The position numbers and the translations under genes were made by a program. The notes beneath the pieces are model-generated. The model saw nothing but the letters and a program-made list of their open reading frames with translations. It did no database searches and was not told the DNA's origin. A DNA stretch of 64,000 nucleotides, taken from contig NZ_POTW01000001.1 of assembly GCF_003236295.1 (NCBI RefSeq), positions 1 to 64,000 of the forward strand, written 5' to 3'. This DNA is from Jiangella anatolica. Its GTDB lineage: Bacteria; Actinomycetota; Actinomycetes; Jiangellales; Jiangellaceae. Shown piece by piece: positions 25,792 through 35,426 of the stretch (the stretch's first letter is position 1; every line of letters begins with the position of its first letter).

Positions 25792-26798
25792 ACCTGCGCG
25801 CACGCCTGACCGGCGAACCGCTCGCCCTGGCCGGACTGGTCCTGTTCCTGATCCTGCTGCCCAGCCTGGCCACGGCGTTCTTCGTCAACTTCGTCATGAC
25901 CCAGACGCTGATCCTGGGGCTGGCCGCCGCGACCATCGTGTTCCTGTCCAGGTACGGCGGCATGACGTCGCTGGCGCAGCTGCTGATGTTCGGGATCGCC
26001 GGCTTCATGTTCGGCAACGCCGCGCTCGACGGCGGCGCCCGCGGCCTCAACCTCGGCTGGCACCCGTGGGCCGCCGTCGGGTTCGCGATCGTCGTCACGA
26101 CGCTGGCCGCGGTCGTGCTCGGCGCGATCGCGAGCCGGACGACGGGCATCTACTTCCTGATGCTCACGCTGGTGTACGGCGTCATCGGCTACTTCGTCTT
26201 CGCCCAGATCGTCGAGATCTCCGGGCCCGGCGGCATCACCAGCATCCAGCGGCCGGACCTGCTGGGCCCGCCGGTCCGGCTCTACTACGCCGGCCTGCTG
26301 CTGTCGGTGCTGGCCTACGTGGGCTTCCGCGCGCTGCGCCGGACCGCCTTCGGGCTCGCGCTGCAAGGGGTGCGCGACGACCCCGTCCGGATGGCGTCGC
26401 TGGGCTTCAACGTACCGCTGCACCGCACGCTGGCCTTCGTGCTGGCCGGGTTCGTGGCGGGGCTGGCGGGCCTGCTGAACGTCTGGTGGAACGGCCAGAT
26501 CGACCCGGCCTCGATCTCGATCGGGCCCACGTTGATCCTGCTGATCATCGCGGTCATCGGCGGCATCTCGTCGCTGGAGGGCGCCTGGCTCGGCGCGTTC
26601 GTCTACGTCCTCGTCTTCACCTACCTGCGCGACCTCCCGCTCGTCGACCGCATCGGCATCACGGAGGCGCGCTTCAACACCGTCATCGGCGTCATCGTCC
26701 TGGCGATCATGGTCCTCTCGCCCGAGGGCCTGACCGGGATCGCGCGCCGGCTACCCGTACGCACGATCCGCAAGGAACTCGGAGGGACACGAGCATGA
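25788..26798 (+). CDS. Liv-type ABC transporter permease, LivM-like
   Basis: The 336-residue permease starts at the ATGA overlap. It shows the LivM pattern: LAQLLMFGIAGFMFG, RTTGIYFLMLTLVYGVIGY, the ATPase-contact loop ALQGVRDDPVRMASLGFNV and IAVIGGISSLEGAWLGA. It also overlaps the binding protein gene by four bases. It pairs with the LivH-like permease as the importer channel. Confidence 0.93.
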   Translation: MNLRARLTGEPLALAGLVLFLILLPSLATAFFVNFVMTQTLILGLAAATIVFLSRYGGMTSLAQLLMFGIAGFMFGNAALDGGARGLNLGWHPWAAVGFAIVVTTLAAVVLGAIASRTTGIYFLMLTLVYGVIGYFVFAQIVEISGPGGITSIQRPDLLGPPVRLYYAGLLLSVLAYVGFRALRRTAFGLALQGVRDDPVRMASLGFNVPLHRTLAFVLAGFVAGLAGLLNVWWNGQIDPASISIGPTLILLIIAVIGGISSLEGAWLGAFVYVLVFTYLRDLPLVDRIGITEARFNTVIGVIVLAIMVLSPEGLTGIARRLPVRTIRKELGGTRA

Positions 26799-28273
26799 GC
26801 AGACAGAGGAGACGGGCATCGCTGGCGCTGTCCGTGACGGCCGGCCTGGCGCTGCTGGCCGCCGGCTGTGGTGGCGGGGACGACGACTCGACGGGGCTGC
26901 CCGCCGACCAGGAGTCCGCCGGCGGCGGGGACGGCTCGCCGGCCGGCGGCGACGAGGGGATCCGCCTGGGCATTCTCGGCCAGTGCGAGGGACCGTTCGG
27001 CGGCTTCCACGAGGACGTCGTCGCCGGCACCACACTGGCGCTGGCGCAGTTCGCCGGCGCGACGCCCAACTCGTCGACCAGCGCGCTGGAGGGGTTCAGC
27101 GGCGCCGAGGTCGCGGGCACGCCGATCGAGCTGGTCGGCATCGGCTGCGGCGACGACACCGCCGACCGCATCGTGCAGGAGGTGCGCCGCCTGGTCGAGC
27201 AGCTCGGCGCGAACGTCATCATCGGCCCGCTCTCCGGCGACGAGGGCATCGCCATCGCTGAGTACGCGAAGGCCAACCCCGAGATCACGGTGTTCGCCGG
27301 CATCTCCGGCTCGCAGGAGCAGACGCTGCAGGTCCAGGCGCCGAACTACTTCCGCTTCTACGGCGACGGCGCCATCTGGAGCGCCGGCCTCGGCGACCTG
27401 CTGCACAACCAGGAGGGCTGGGACACCGTCGCGGTCATCGCCGACGACTACAGCTTCGGCCACACGTCGGCCGCGGGATTCATCGCCGACTTCTGTGCCG
27501 TCGGCGGCGACGTCGTCAGCCGCGTCTTCCCGCCGCTGGGCACCACCGACTACTCGTCCTACATCGCGCAGCTGCCGAACCCGGACGAGGTCGACGGCTA
27601 CTTCTGGGCGGTCGGGGGCACCGGCACGCAGGCCGCGCTCGAAGCGTTCGTCAACGGCAAGGGCGACCTCACCGGCGACCAGCACGCGGGCAACCTGTTC
27701 TTCAACCCGAACCTGGCGCAGGCGCTGGGCACCGGCATCGCCGGGGCCTACGTGGGCGGCTTCGCGACGCTCCCGGGCGACGTTCAGACACCGGAGATCG
27801 AGGAGTACCTGGCCGCCGCCGACGCGACCTGGGAGACCATCCCCGGCTCGCTGAGCGGCAACGAGCCGGCGCCGCCGTCGGTGGCCGCCGCGTTCGGCTT
27901 CTTCTACGGCTACTACACGGCCGGCGTCGCGCTGGTGGAGTCGCTGGAGGCGGTGGGCGGCGACATCTCCGACCTCGACGCCTACCACGCGGCGATCTCC
28001 GATCTCACGCTCGACCTGCCCTACGGCGAGATCAGCCTGGACGAGAACCGCAGCGGCATCGTCGACGTCGGCCTGTCGCGCCTGGTGCTCGACGACGCCG
28101 GCGATGTCGTCCAGGAGACGGTGGCCATCGTGCCCGGCGTCGACCAGACCTTCGGCGGCACGTTCAGCCCCGACACCCCCTCGCCCGGCCGCGACTTCCC
28201 GGCCTGCGAGGAGCGGGATCTGCCGTGGGTGGGCAACGCCATCCCGGTCGTCGACGGCGTGCCGCAGGGCTAG
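26795..28273 (+). CDS. Liv-type extracellular substrate-binding lipoprotein
   Basis: The 492-residue protein starts at ATG 26795 after GGAGGG. The lipobox is LAAGC (Cys25) with a Gly/Asp/Ser-rich linker. The Peripla_BP_6 fold follows (IRLGILGQCEGPFGGF; VIIGPLSGDEGIAIAEYA; VAVIADDYSFGHTSAAGFIA). It is longer than typical LivJ (about 370), with an extended C-terminus. Gene order (permeases, binding protein, ATPases, epimerase) suggests a carbohydrate-derived ligand rather than an amino acid; this is inference. Confidence 0.92.
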   Translation: MSRQRRRASLALSVTAGLALLAAGCGGGDDDSTGLPADQESAGGGDGSPAGGDEGIRLGILGQCEGPFGGFHEDVVAGTTLALAQFAGATPNSSTSALEGFSGAEVAGTPIELVGIGCGDDTADRIVQEVRRLVEQLGANVIIGPLSGDEGIAIAEYAKANPEITVFAGISGSQEQTLQVQAPNYFRFYGDGAIWSAGLGDLLHNQEGWDTVAVIADDYSFGHTSAAGFIADFCAVGGDVVSRVFPPLGTTDYSSYIAQLPNPDEVDGYFWAVGGTGTQAALEAFVNGKGDLTGDQHAGNLFFNPNLAQALGTGIAGAYVGGFATLPGDVQTPEIEEYLAAADATWETIPGSLSGNEPAPPSVAAAFGFFYGYYTAGVALVESLEAVGGDISDLDAYHAAISDLTLDLPYGEISLDENRSGIVDVGLSRLVLDDAGDVVQETVAIVPGVDQTFGGTFSPDTPSPGRDFPACEERDLPWVGNAIPVVDGVPQG

Positions 28274-28282
28274 GCGAGCGTC

Positions 28283-29029
28283 ATGGCGTCCGTCGTCGAG
28301 ATCCGCGAGGTCACGGTGGCGTTCGGCGGGCTGCGCGCCCTGCGCGGTGTCGATCTCGACATCGCGCAGGGCGAGCGGCTGGCCGTCATCGGGCCCAACG
28401 GAGCCGGCAAGACCACCCTCTTCAACGTCATCGCGGGCGACATCGCGCCGACCACCGGCACGGTGGTCATCAGGGGGCAGGACTGCACCCGCCGGCCGTC
28501 GCGGCACCGTCCCCGCCTCGGCCTGGCCCGGACCTACCAGAAGGCCCGCGCCTTCGCCGGCCTGACCGTGCGCGAGAACATCTACCTCGCGCTCGCGGGA
28601 CACCGGGGCCGGCACCGTGCGCTCTGGCGGACGCCGGCCGACCGCGCGATGGGCGACGAGGCCGCGGACGTCGCGGACCGGGTCTGGCTGTCCGGTCAGC
28701 TCGACGAGCTCGCCGGCGAGCTCGCGCACGGGCAGCGGCGCCAGCTCGAGCTGGCGATGGCGATCGCGACCCGGCCGGACGTCATGCTGCTCGACGAGCC
28801 GGCGTCGGGCCTGTCCCGCGGCGAACGGGAGCGTCTGGTCGAGCTGCTCGAGTCGTTCGACGACCGGCTGACGCTGCTGCTCATCGAGCACGACATGGAC
28901 GTCGCGTTCCGGATCGCGCAGCGCGTCGTCGTGATGGCCGACGGCGAGCAGGTCATGGCCGGTACGCCGGACGAGGTCCGGGCCGACCCGCACGTCCATC
29001 GCATCTATCTCGGCACGGAGGCGGCATGA
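28283..29029 (+). CDS. Liv-type ABC transporter ATP-binding protein, LivG-like
   Basis: The 248-residue ATPase has Walker A GPNGAGKTTL, a signature-region LAHGQRRQLELA, Walker B VMLLDEPASGLS and the H-loop LIEHDMD. The signature reads AHGQ instead of LSGGQ, as often in LivG proteins. It starts nine bases after the binding protein stop and overlaps the LivF-like gene by four bases. It energises the importer with LivF from the cytoplasmic face. Confidence 0.94.
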   Translation: MASVVEIREVTVAFGGLRALRGVDLDIAQGERLAVIGPNGAGKTTLFNVIAGDIAPTTGTVVIRGQDCTRRPSRHRPRLGLARTYQKARAFAGLTVRENIYLALAGHRGRHRALWRTPADRAMGDEAADVADRVWLSGQLDELAGELAHGQRRQLELAMAIATRPDVMLLDEPASGLSRGERERLVELLESFDDRLTLLLIEHDMDVAFRIAQRVVVMADGEQVMAGTPDEVRADPHVHRIYLGTEAA

Positions 29030-29760
29030 CACGCGACGACGCGCTGCTCGAGGTCCGCGACCTGCGCTCCGGCTACGGAGCGTCGCTGGTCCTCGACGGC
29101 CTGAGCTTCAGCATGGGGGTCGAGGCGGTCGCCGTCGTTGGGCGCAACGGGATGGGCAAGACCACGCTCTGCGACACGCTGGTCGGGTTCCTTCCCGCGG
29201 CGGGCGGCGAGGTCCGGCTGGCCGGTCGCCGGCTCGACGGCATGGCGCCGGAGGCGGTCGCCCGCGCCGGCCTCGCCTACGTGCCGCAGGGCCGCCGGCT
29301 GTTCCCGTCGCTCACCGTCGACGAGCATCTGGCCATGCTGGCCCGGCGCGCCCGGGGCAGGCGGTGGACGACCGACTCGGTCTACGAGCTGTTCCCGCGG
29401 CTGGCCCAGCGCCGGCACCACGGGGGAGCGGCGCTGTCCGGCGGCGAGCAGCAGATGCTGGCCGTCGGCCGGGCACTGATGCTGAACGCGCCGCTGGTCG
29501 TGATGGACGAACCGTCCGAGGGGCTGGCCCCGACGATCGTCGACGTGCTGGTCGACGCCGTCCACCACCTCGTGGCCGAGGGCGTCGCCGTCCTCGTCGT
29601 CGAACAGAACCTGCGGGCGGCGGTGCGCATGGCGGACCGGCAGCTCGTCATGGTCTCCGGCCGCATCGAGGCCGAGTTCGCCGGCGACGAGTTACTGGAC
29701 CGGCCCGATCTGCAGCACCGTTTCCTCGGCGTTGGCGCTACGGCAGGAGAACCCGCATGA
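29026..29760 (+). CDS. Liv-type ABC transporter ATP-binding protein, LivF-like
   Basis: The 244-residue ATPase has Walker A GRNGMGKTTL, LivF-typical YVPQGRRLFPSLTV, signature LSGGEQQMLA, Walker B LVVMDEPSEGLAP and VEQN. It starts in the ATGA overlap with LivG and ends in an ATGA overlap with the epimerase-like gene. This completes the importer, so unlike the CUT1 systems of the window it does not depend on a shared ATPase. Confidence 0.94.
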   Translation: MTRDDALLEVRDLRSGYGASLVLDGLSFSMGVEAVAVVGRNGMGKTTLCDTLVGFLPAAGGEVRLAGRRLDGMAPEAVARAGLAYVPQGRRLFPSLTVDEHLAMLARRARGRRWTTDSVYELFPRLAQRRHHGGAALSGGEQQMLAVGRALMLNAPLVVMDEPSEGLAPTIVDVLVDAVHHLVAEGVAVLVVEQNLRAAVRMADRQLVMVSGRIEAEFAGDELLDRPDLQHRFLGVGATAGEPA

Positions 29761-30641
29761 CGACCACGAGGGCGCTGGGCGCCAACACCTGGATCTGGAC
29801 CTCGCCGTTGACCGACCGGCGGCTGGCCGAGCTGGCGCCGCGCATCCGCGGCTGGGGCTTCGACGTCATCGAGCTACCGGTCGAGAACGTCGGCGACTGG
29901 GACCCCCGCCGCGCGGCGACCCTGCTCGACGGGCTCGGGCTCTCGGCCACCATCGTCGTCGCGATGGCGCCGGGGCGGGAGCTGGTGGGCACCGACCAGG
30001 AGACGATCCAGACGACGCGCGACTTCCTGCGGCACGTGGTCGACGTCGCGGCGGCCGTCTCGTCGCCGGTGATCGCCGGCCCGATCTACACCTCGGTCGG
30101 GCGGACCTGGCGCCTCGACGACGCGGAGCGGCGCGGCTGCTACCGGCAGCTGCGCGACAGCCTCGGGCCGGTGGTCGGGCACGCGATGGACGCCGGCGTG
30201 ACCGTCGCCGTCGAGCCGCTCAACCGGTTCGAGACCAGCCTGCTCAACACGGTCGACCAGGCGCTGGAGGCGCTGGACGGCCTGCCCACCGCGGGCTGCG
30301 GCCTGGGCCTGGACACGTTCCACATGAACATCGAGGAGCGCAGCATCACCGAGGCCATCCGCCGGGCGGCCGGCCGGATCGCGCACGTGCAGGTGTGCGC
30401 GAACGACCGCGGCGCGCCGGGCGCGGACCACCTGAACTGGCCCGGGATCGTCGCCGCCCTGGACGCGGCCGGCTACCGGGGCCCGCTCGTGATCGAGTCG
30501 TTCACCGGCGACAACGCGACGATCGCCACGGCGGCGTCGATCTGGCGGCCGTTGGCGAAGACCCAGGACGCCATCGCCGTCGACGGGCTCGCGTTCCTCT
30601 CCGGCGTCGTGCGGGGAGGAGGTGTGTCCTCACCGATCTGA
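29757..30641 (+). CDS. Sugar isomerase/epimerase, D-tagatose/psicose 3-epimerase-like TIM barrel
   Basis: The 294-residue enzyme has the xylose isomerase-like barrel of the ketose 3-epimerase group: GFDVIELPVEN near the N-terminus, metal-site Glu in VAVEPLNRFETSLLNT, Asp and His in GLGLDTFHMNIEE, and Glu in PLVIESF. It would move a keto group or epimerise C3 of a ketose or 3-keto sugar in the cytoplasm. Translational coupling to the Liv-type ATPase shows it acts on the imported substrate. Related E. coli YcjR works beside a Gfo/Idh dehydrogenase on 3-keto sugars. Confidence 0.88.
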   Translation: MTTTRALGANTWIWTSPLTDRRLAELAPRIRGWGFDVIELPVENVGDWDPRRAATLLDGLGLSATIVVAMAPGRELVGTDQETIQTTRDFLRHVVDVAAAVSSPVIAGPIYTSVGRTWRLDDAERRGCYRQLRDSLGPVVGHAMDAGVTVAVEPLNRFETSLLNTVDQALEALDGLPTAGCGLGLDTFHMNIEERSITEAIRRAAGRIAHVQVCANDRGAPGADHLNWPGIVAALDAAGYRGPLVIESFTGDNATIATAASIWRPLAKTQDAIAVDGLAFLSGVVRGGGVSSPI

Positions 30642-30688
30642 GCATGTCGGGCTGTTCACATCCGCAACGAAGCGACGGTGAGAGGTCT

Positions 30689-33600
30689 ATGCAACGACTT
30701 TATCGTTACATCACATTCACGCTGGTGGCGGCCCTGCTGGCCGTGGTGTTCCCCGGCGCCGCCAGCAGCTTCGCCCATCCGCCGGAGGAGCCCTACGAGG
30801 TCCTGTTCTTCCACAAGACCACCGGCTTCCGGCACGACTCGATCCCGGCGGCGCTCGCCGCCGTCCAGGCCCTCGGCCAGGAGCACGGCTTCACGGTGAC
30901 GGAGACGCAGGACGCGTCGGTCTTCACCGACGCCGGCCTCGGCGAGTACGCCGCCGTCGTGTTCTACACCGACGGCGAGAACACGCTCACGACGCCGCAG
31001 CGCACCGCGTTCGAGCGGTACCTGCAGCGCGGCGGCGGCTTCGTCGGTCTGCACTCCACCTCCAACACCGACAAGTCGAACTGGCCGTGGTGGAAGGAGC
31101 TGTTCGGCGGCGGGTTCTTCGTCAACCACCCGCCCATCCAGTCCGCCACGGTGAAGGTCGAGGATCCACAGCACCCGGCGACGGCGCAGTTCGGCGCGTC
31201 GTTCCAGTGGCCGAGCGACGAGTTCTACAACCTCGCCGCGAACCCGCGCGCGGCGGGCGTCAAGGTCCTGTTGACCGTCGACGAGTCCACCTACACCGGC
31301 GGGCAGATGGGCGCGGACCACCCGGTGTCCTGGTGCTCGCTCTACGACGGCGGCCGGACGTTCTACACCGCGCTCGGGCACTCGGCCAGCCACTACGCCG
31401 ACCCGGGGTTCCGCCAGCACATCGGCTGGGCCATCGAGTGGGCGTCCGGCACGACCGAGGCCGACTGCGGCGAGCCGCGCGAGGGCATTCCCACCGCGGC
31501 CGCGTTCGAGAAGGTCGCGCTCGACGACAACACGGCCAACCCGATGAAGCTGGACATCGCTCCCGACGGCCGGGTCTTCTACACCGAGCTGGCTGGCGCG
31601 GTGAAGGTCTACCACCCGGACACCCAGCAGATCACGACCGCCGGTCAGATCCCGGTGTACCGGGGCCAGGAGAACGGCCTGATCGGCATCGCGCTGGACC
31701 CGGCGTTCGAGGAGAACAACTTCCTCTACCTCTTCCACAGCGACCCGGCGTCGAGGACCGTCGACGGCATCGCCGGCGGCGTGCAGCACGTGTCGCGGTT
31801 CACGCTCGACCCGGTGAGCGAGCAGATCGACCTGGCCTCCGAGGTCGTCCTGCTGGAGATCCCGCACCAGCGGGTGGAGTGCTGCCACAGCGGCGGGCAC
31901 ATGGACTTCGACGCCGAGGGCAACCTCTACATCTCCACCGGCGACGACACCAACCCGTTCGCGTCGGGCGGCTTCGGCCCGTTCGACTACCGGCCCGGCC
32001 GCCAGCCGTGGGACGCGGCCCGGTCGTCGGGCAACGCCGCCGACCTGCGCGGCAAGATCCTGCGGATCAACCCGATCGAGACGGCCACCAGCACCGACGC
32101 TCCCGGCGTCGGCAGCACCTACGACGTCCCGGACGACAACCTGTTCACCAGCGGTGAGCACGACGCCCTGTTCCCCGGCGGCGTCTACGACCCGGCGCTG
32201 GGCCGGCCGGAGATCTACGTCATGGGCCTGCGCAACCCGTTCACCCTGGACATCGACCAGGCGACCGGCGTGCTGACGTTCGGCCTCGTCGGCCCCGACG
32301 CCAACCCGGCCGGCGGCGTCGACCCGAACCGCGGCCCGCGCGGCTACGACTACTGGGCCCAGGTGCACGAGGCCAGCAACTACGGCTGGCCGTTCTGCAT
32401 CGTCAACAACCAGCCGTACAACCACTTCGACTTCGCCACGAACGTGTCCGGTGAGCCGTACGACTGCGCCGGCGGCCCGACGAACGACTCGCCGAACAAC
32501 ACCGGCATCGACACGCTGCCGCCGGTGGAGCACCTGCCCACCGTCCACTACCCCTACTGCAACAGCCAGGGCGGCTACCCGGCGCCGCCGCCGCACGCGG
32601 GGGTCCCGTGCGGCCCGGTGCCCGGCGGGTCGGCCTATGGGACCGGCCGCGCCGCCTACGCCGGCGACACCTACCACTTCGACCCGGAGGTCACGGCGGA
32701 CGGCCGGTTCCCGGCGTTCTTCGACGGCAAGCCGTTCGTCATGGAGTGGGAGCGCGACTTCATCGCGACGATGACCCTCGACGCGAACGGGAACTACGTC
32801 AACGGGTCGCTGAGCGAGCAGTTCTTCGGCTTCCGGTTCGACGAGAGCCTGCGGCTGCGCAAGCCGCACGACATGGAGTTCGGCCCCGACGGCAACATGT
32901 ACCTGATCGAGTGGGGCGACGAGTTCAACTTCGGCGGCGGCGGGGTCAACCCCGACTCCGGCCTGTACCGGATCAGCTACGTCAAGGAGGGCCGCACGCC
33001 GACGGTCCACACGTCGGCGACGCCGGACAACGGCCAGCCTCCGGTGGAGGTGACGTTCTCCTCCGAGGGCACGTTCGACGCCGACGGCGACGAGATCACC
33101 TTCGCCTGGACGTTCGGCGACGGCGGCACGAGCACCGAGCCGAACCCGACGCACACCTACACCGAGGCCGGCGTCTACACCGCGCAACTCGTGGTCACCG
33201 ACGCCACCGGCCGCTCGGCCAGCTCGAACGCGACGATCACCGTCGGCAACACCGAGCCGGAGGTCACCATCGAGCTGCCGGCCAACGGCCAGGTCTTCGA
33301 GTGGGGCGACGAGGTGCCCTTCCGGGTGACCGTCACCGACGCCGAGGACGGGTCCACGGCCGATGGCGGCATCGACTGCGCGGACGTGACCGTGCAGCAG
33401 GGCGTCTACCACGACACCGGCGGCGCCGTGCACGTCCACCAGGGGGCGTCGCAGAACGGGTGCGAGGGCACCATCGTGACCGACTCCGAGAGCGGACACG
33501 AGGGCCAGAACGTCACCGTGATCGTCACCGCCAGCTACACCGACGAGGGCGATCACCCCGACGCGCAGCCGCTGACCGGCGGCAGCAGCCACCTGCTGCG

Positions 33601-35419
33601 GCCGGCCCGGACGGAGGCCGAGCACTTCAGCGAGTCCTCCGGCATCGTCACCGGCCCCGGCAACGACGCGCAGGGCGGCGGCGAGACGGCGCGGGGCGCG
33701 GACGGCGACTGGGCCGCCTACGACCCGGTGAGCCTGGACGACCTCGAGTCCCTGGACCTGCGGGTCTCGGCGCTCGCCGACACGACCGTCGAGGTCCGCC
33801 GGGACGCGCCGGACGGCCCGCTGCTGGGGACCGCGGACATCCCGGCCACGACCCAGATCGGCCGGGCGGCCGGCCAGAACGGGTTCGGCAACGCCGTCCA
33901 GTTCAACTCCGGAACGGCGAGTCAGTACGCCACCCTGCCCACCGGCGTGGTCAGCGACCTGACCGGCGACTTCACCATCGCCACCTGGATCAACCGGCCC
34001 GCCACCGGCCAGGAGTGGTCGCGGATCTTCGACTTCGGCTCCGGGACCGGTGTCAACATGTTCCTGACGCCGAACGCCGGCGGGGCGCCGGGGCTGCGCT
34101 ACGCGATCAAGCCGCAGGGCGCCTCCGAACAGCAGATCACCTACAACCAGGAGGTTCCCACCGGCTGGCACCACGTGGCGGTGACGCTGTCCGGCACCAC
34201 CGGCACGCTGTGGCTCGACGGCGTCGCGGTCGCGACGAACGCGACCATGACGTTCAACCCGTCCGAGCTCGGCGAGACGACGCAGAACTGGCTGATCCGG
34301 TCCCAGTACGCCTCCGACCCGTACCTGAACGCGACGCTGGACGAGTTCCATGTCTTCGACAGCGCTCTCGGGCAGGCACAGCTCCAGGCGCTCATGGCCG
34401 GGCCGGCTGGTGACGCCGGTGGCAACGTCGTCGCCTACGACTTCGACGAGACCGGTGGCGCCGCCATCGAGGACTCGTCCGGTCAGGGCAACGACGCGAC
34501 CATCGGGGTGAACGCCTCGGTCGCGAACTGGACCGACGTCAGCGTCGACCTCGCCCCGTCGCAGGGCAGCACCCAGCTGTACCTGGTGTTCCCGGGTGCT
34601 GAGGCGAACGTGAACTGGCTGCACCTCAACACGGGTCCGGGTGTCGAGATCCCGGTCGTCTCGGCCGCCGTGGCCCCGGCCTCGCCCGACGGCGACAACG
34701 GCTGGTACGTGACGGCGCCGGCCGTGACGCTGTCGGCCGACGACCCCGGCGCCGCCATCGAGTACCGCGTCGGCGGCGGGGCGTGGACGGCCTACAGCGG
34801 TCCGGTCACGCTGGACGAGGACGGCACGCACACGGTCGAGTACCGGGCGACCAACGCGGCCGGCACGTCCGAGCCCGGCTCCGTCGAGGTGGCGGTCGAC
34901 CTGACCGCGCCGGAGACCGTGGCCACGGTGGACGGCGATCTCGACCAGGACGTCTACCTGGGACCGGCGACGCTGACGCTCGCCGCCTCGGACGCGACGT
35001 CGGATGTGGCCGAGACGCACTACCGGCTGGCCGGCGACGCGGAGCACACGGTGTACTCCGGCCCGGTGACGTTGGATCCGGCGGCGGTGTACGAGGTCGA
35101 GTACCGCGCCGTCGACGCGGCGGGGAACGTGGGCGAGTGGCAGCCGCTCACGGTCGTCGTCGCCGACACGTCGGTGATCGTCGGCGGCGTCGACTCCGGG
35201 GTGGCCAACCGGACGGTGTCGAGCGGCACGACGATCAACGACCTCATCCTGGACGAGCAGCCGTGGCCCAACCGCGCGGCGTTCCTCCGGCACGTCACCG
35301 AGGTCACCCGGCAGCTGCAGGCCGACGGCGTCATCACCGGCCGCGAGGCGAGCAGCATCCAGCGGGCCGCCGCACAGAGCGACGTCGGGAGGAGCGGCGG
35401 CGGCTTCGTGCTCGGCTGA
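30689..35419 (+). CDS. Giant secreted ThuA / sugar dehydrogenase (GSDH) / PKD / CBM6 / LamG protein
   Basis: The 1576-residue product starts at ATG 30689 after GTGAGAGG, with a signal peptide (residues 1-29). Order: ThuA-like domain (about 37-262, LFFHKTTGFRHDS), PQQ-type glucose/sorbosone dehydrogenase beta-propeller (273-771, KLDIAPDGRVFY, GLRNPFTLDI), PKD domain (772-855, AWTFGDGGTSTEPNPTHTY), Ig-like region, CBM6 (976-1056 and 1278-1318) split by a LamG/laminin-like domain (1057-1276), two OmpL47/chitobiase-C-like repeats, and a conserved helical tail. It should bind polysaccharide and oxidise or transform sugars outside the cell. It follows the epimerase gene by 47 bases, so it may belong to the same transcript. 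Confidence 0.88.
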   Translation: MQRLYRYITFTLVAALLAVVFPGAASSFAHPPEEPYEVLFFHKTTGFRHDSIPAALAAVQALGQEHGFTVTETQDASVFTDAGLGEYAAVVFYTDGENTLTTPQRTAFERYLQRGGGFVGLHSTSNTDKSNWPWWKELFGGGFFVNHPPIQSATVKVEDPQHPATAQFGASFQWPSDEFYNLAANPRAAGVKVLLTVDESTYTGGQMGADHPVSWCSLYDGGRTFYTALGHSASHYADPGFRQHIGWAIEWASGTTEADCGEPREGIPTAAAFEKVALDDNTANPMKLDIAPDGRVFYTELAGAVKVYHPDTQQITTAGQIPVYRGQENGLIGIALDPAFEENNFLYLFHSDPASRTVDGIAGGVQHVSRFTLDPVSEQIDLASEVVLLEIPHQRVECCHSGGHMDFDAEGNLYISTGDDTNPFASGGFGPFDYRPGRQPWDAARSSGNAADLRGKILRINPIETATSTDAPGVGSTYDVPDDNLFTSGEHDALFPGGVYDPALGRPEIYVMGLRNPFTLDIDQATGVLTFGLVGPDANPAGGVDPNRGPRGYDYWAQVHEASNYGWPFCIVNNQPYNHFDFATNVSGEPYDCAGGPTNDSPNNTGIDTLPPVEHLPTVHYPYCNSQGGYPAPPPHAGVPCGPVPGGSAYGTGRAAYAGDTYHFDPEVTADGRFPAFFDGKPFVMEWERDFIATMTLDANGNYVNGSLSEQFFGFRFDESLRLRKPHDMEFGPDGNMYLIEWGDEFNFGGGGVNPDSGLYRISYVKEGRTPTVHTSATPDNGQPPVEVTFSSEGTFDADGDEITFAWTFGDGGTSTEPNPTHTYTEAGVYTAQLVVTDATGRSASSNATITVGNTEPEVTIELPANGQVFEWGDEVPFRVTVTDAEDGSTADGGIDCADVTVQQGVYHDTGGAVHVHQGASQNGCEGTIVTDSESGHEGQNVTVIVTASYTDEGDHPDAQPLTGGSSHLLRPARTEAEHFSESSGIVTGPGNDAQGGGETARGADGDWAAYDPVSLDDLESLDLRVSALADTTVEVRRDAPDGPLLGTADIPATTQIGRAAGQNGFGNAVQFNSGTASQYATLPTGVVSDLTGDFTIATWINRPATGQEWSRIFDFGSGTGVNMFLTPNAGGAPGLRYAIKPQGASEQQITYNQEVPTGWHHVAVTLSGTTGTLWLDGVAVATNATMTFNPSELGETTQNWLIRSQYASDPYLNATLDEFHVFDSALGQAQLQALMAGPAGDAGGNVVAYDFDETGGAAIEDSSGQGNDATIGVNASVANWTDVSVDLAPSQGSTQLYLVFPGAEANVNWLHLNTGPGVEIPVVSAAVAPASPDGDNGWYVTAPAVTLSADDPGAAIEYRVGGGAWTAYSGPVTLDEDGTHTVEYRATNAAGTSEPGSVEVAVDLTAPETVATVDGDLDQDVYLGPATLTLAASDATSDVAETHYRLAGDAEHTVYSGPVTLDPAAVYEVEYRAVDAAGNVGEWQPLTVVVADTSVIVGGVDSGVANRTVSSGTTINDLILDEQPWPNRAAFLRHVTEVTRQLQADGVITGREASSIQRAAAQSDVGRSGGGFVLG

Positions 35420-35426
35420 CGAAGAC

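Noticed and set aside
24664-29760. Ordinary branched-chain amino acid importer
   Set aside because: Not fully excluded, but translational coupling to an epimerase-like enzyme and the sugar-sensor regulator next door make an amino acid role less likely.
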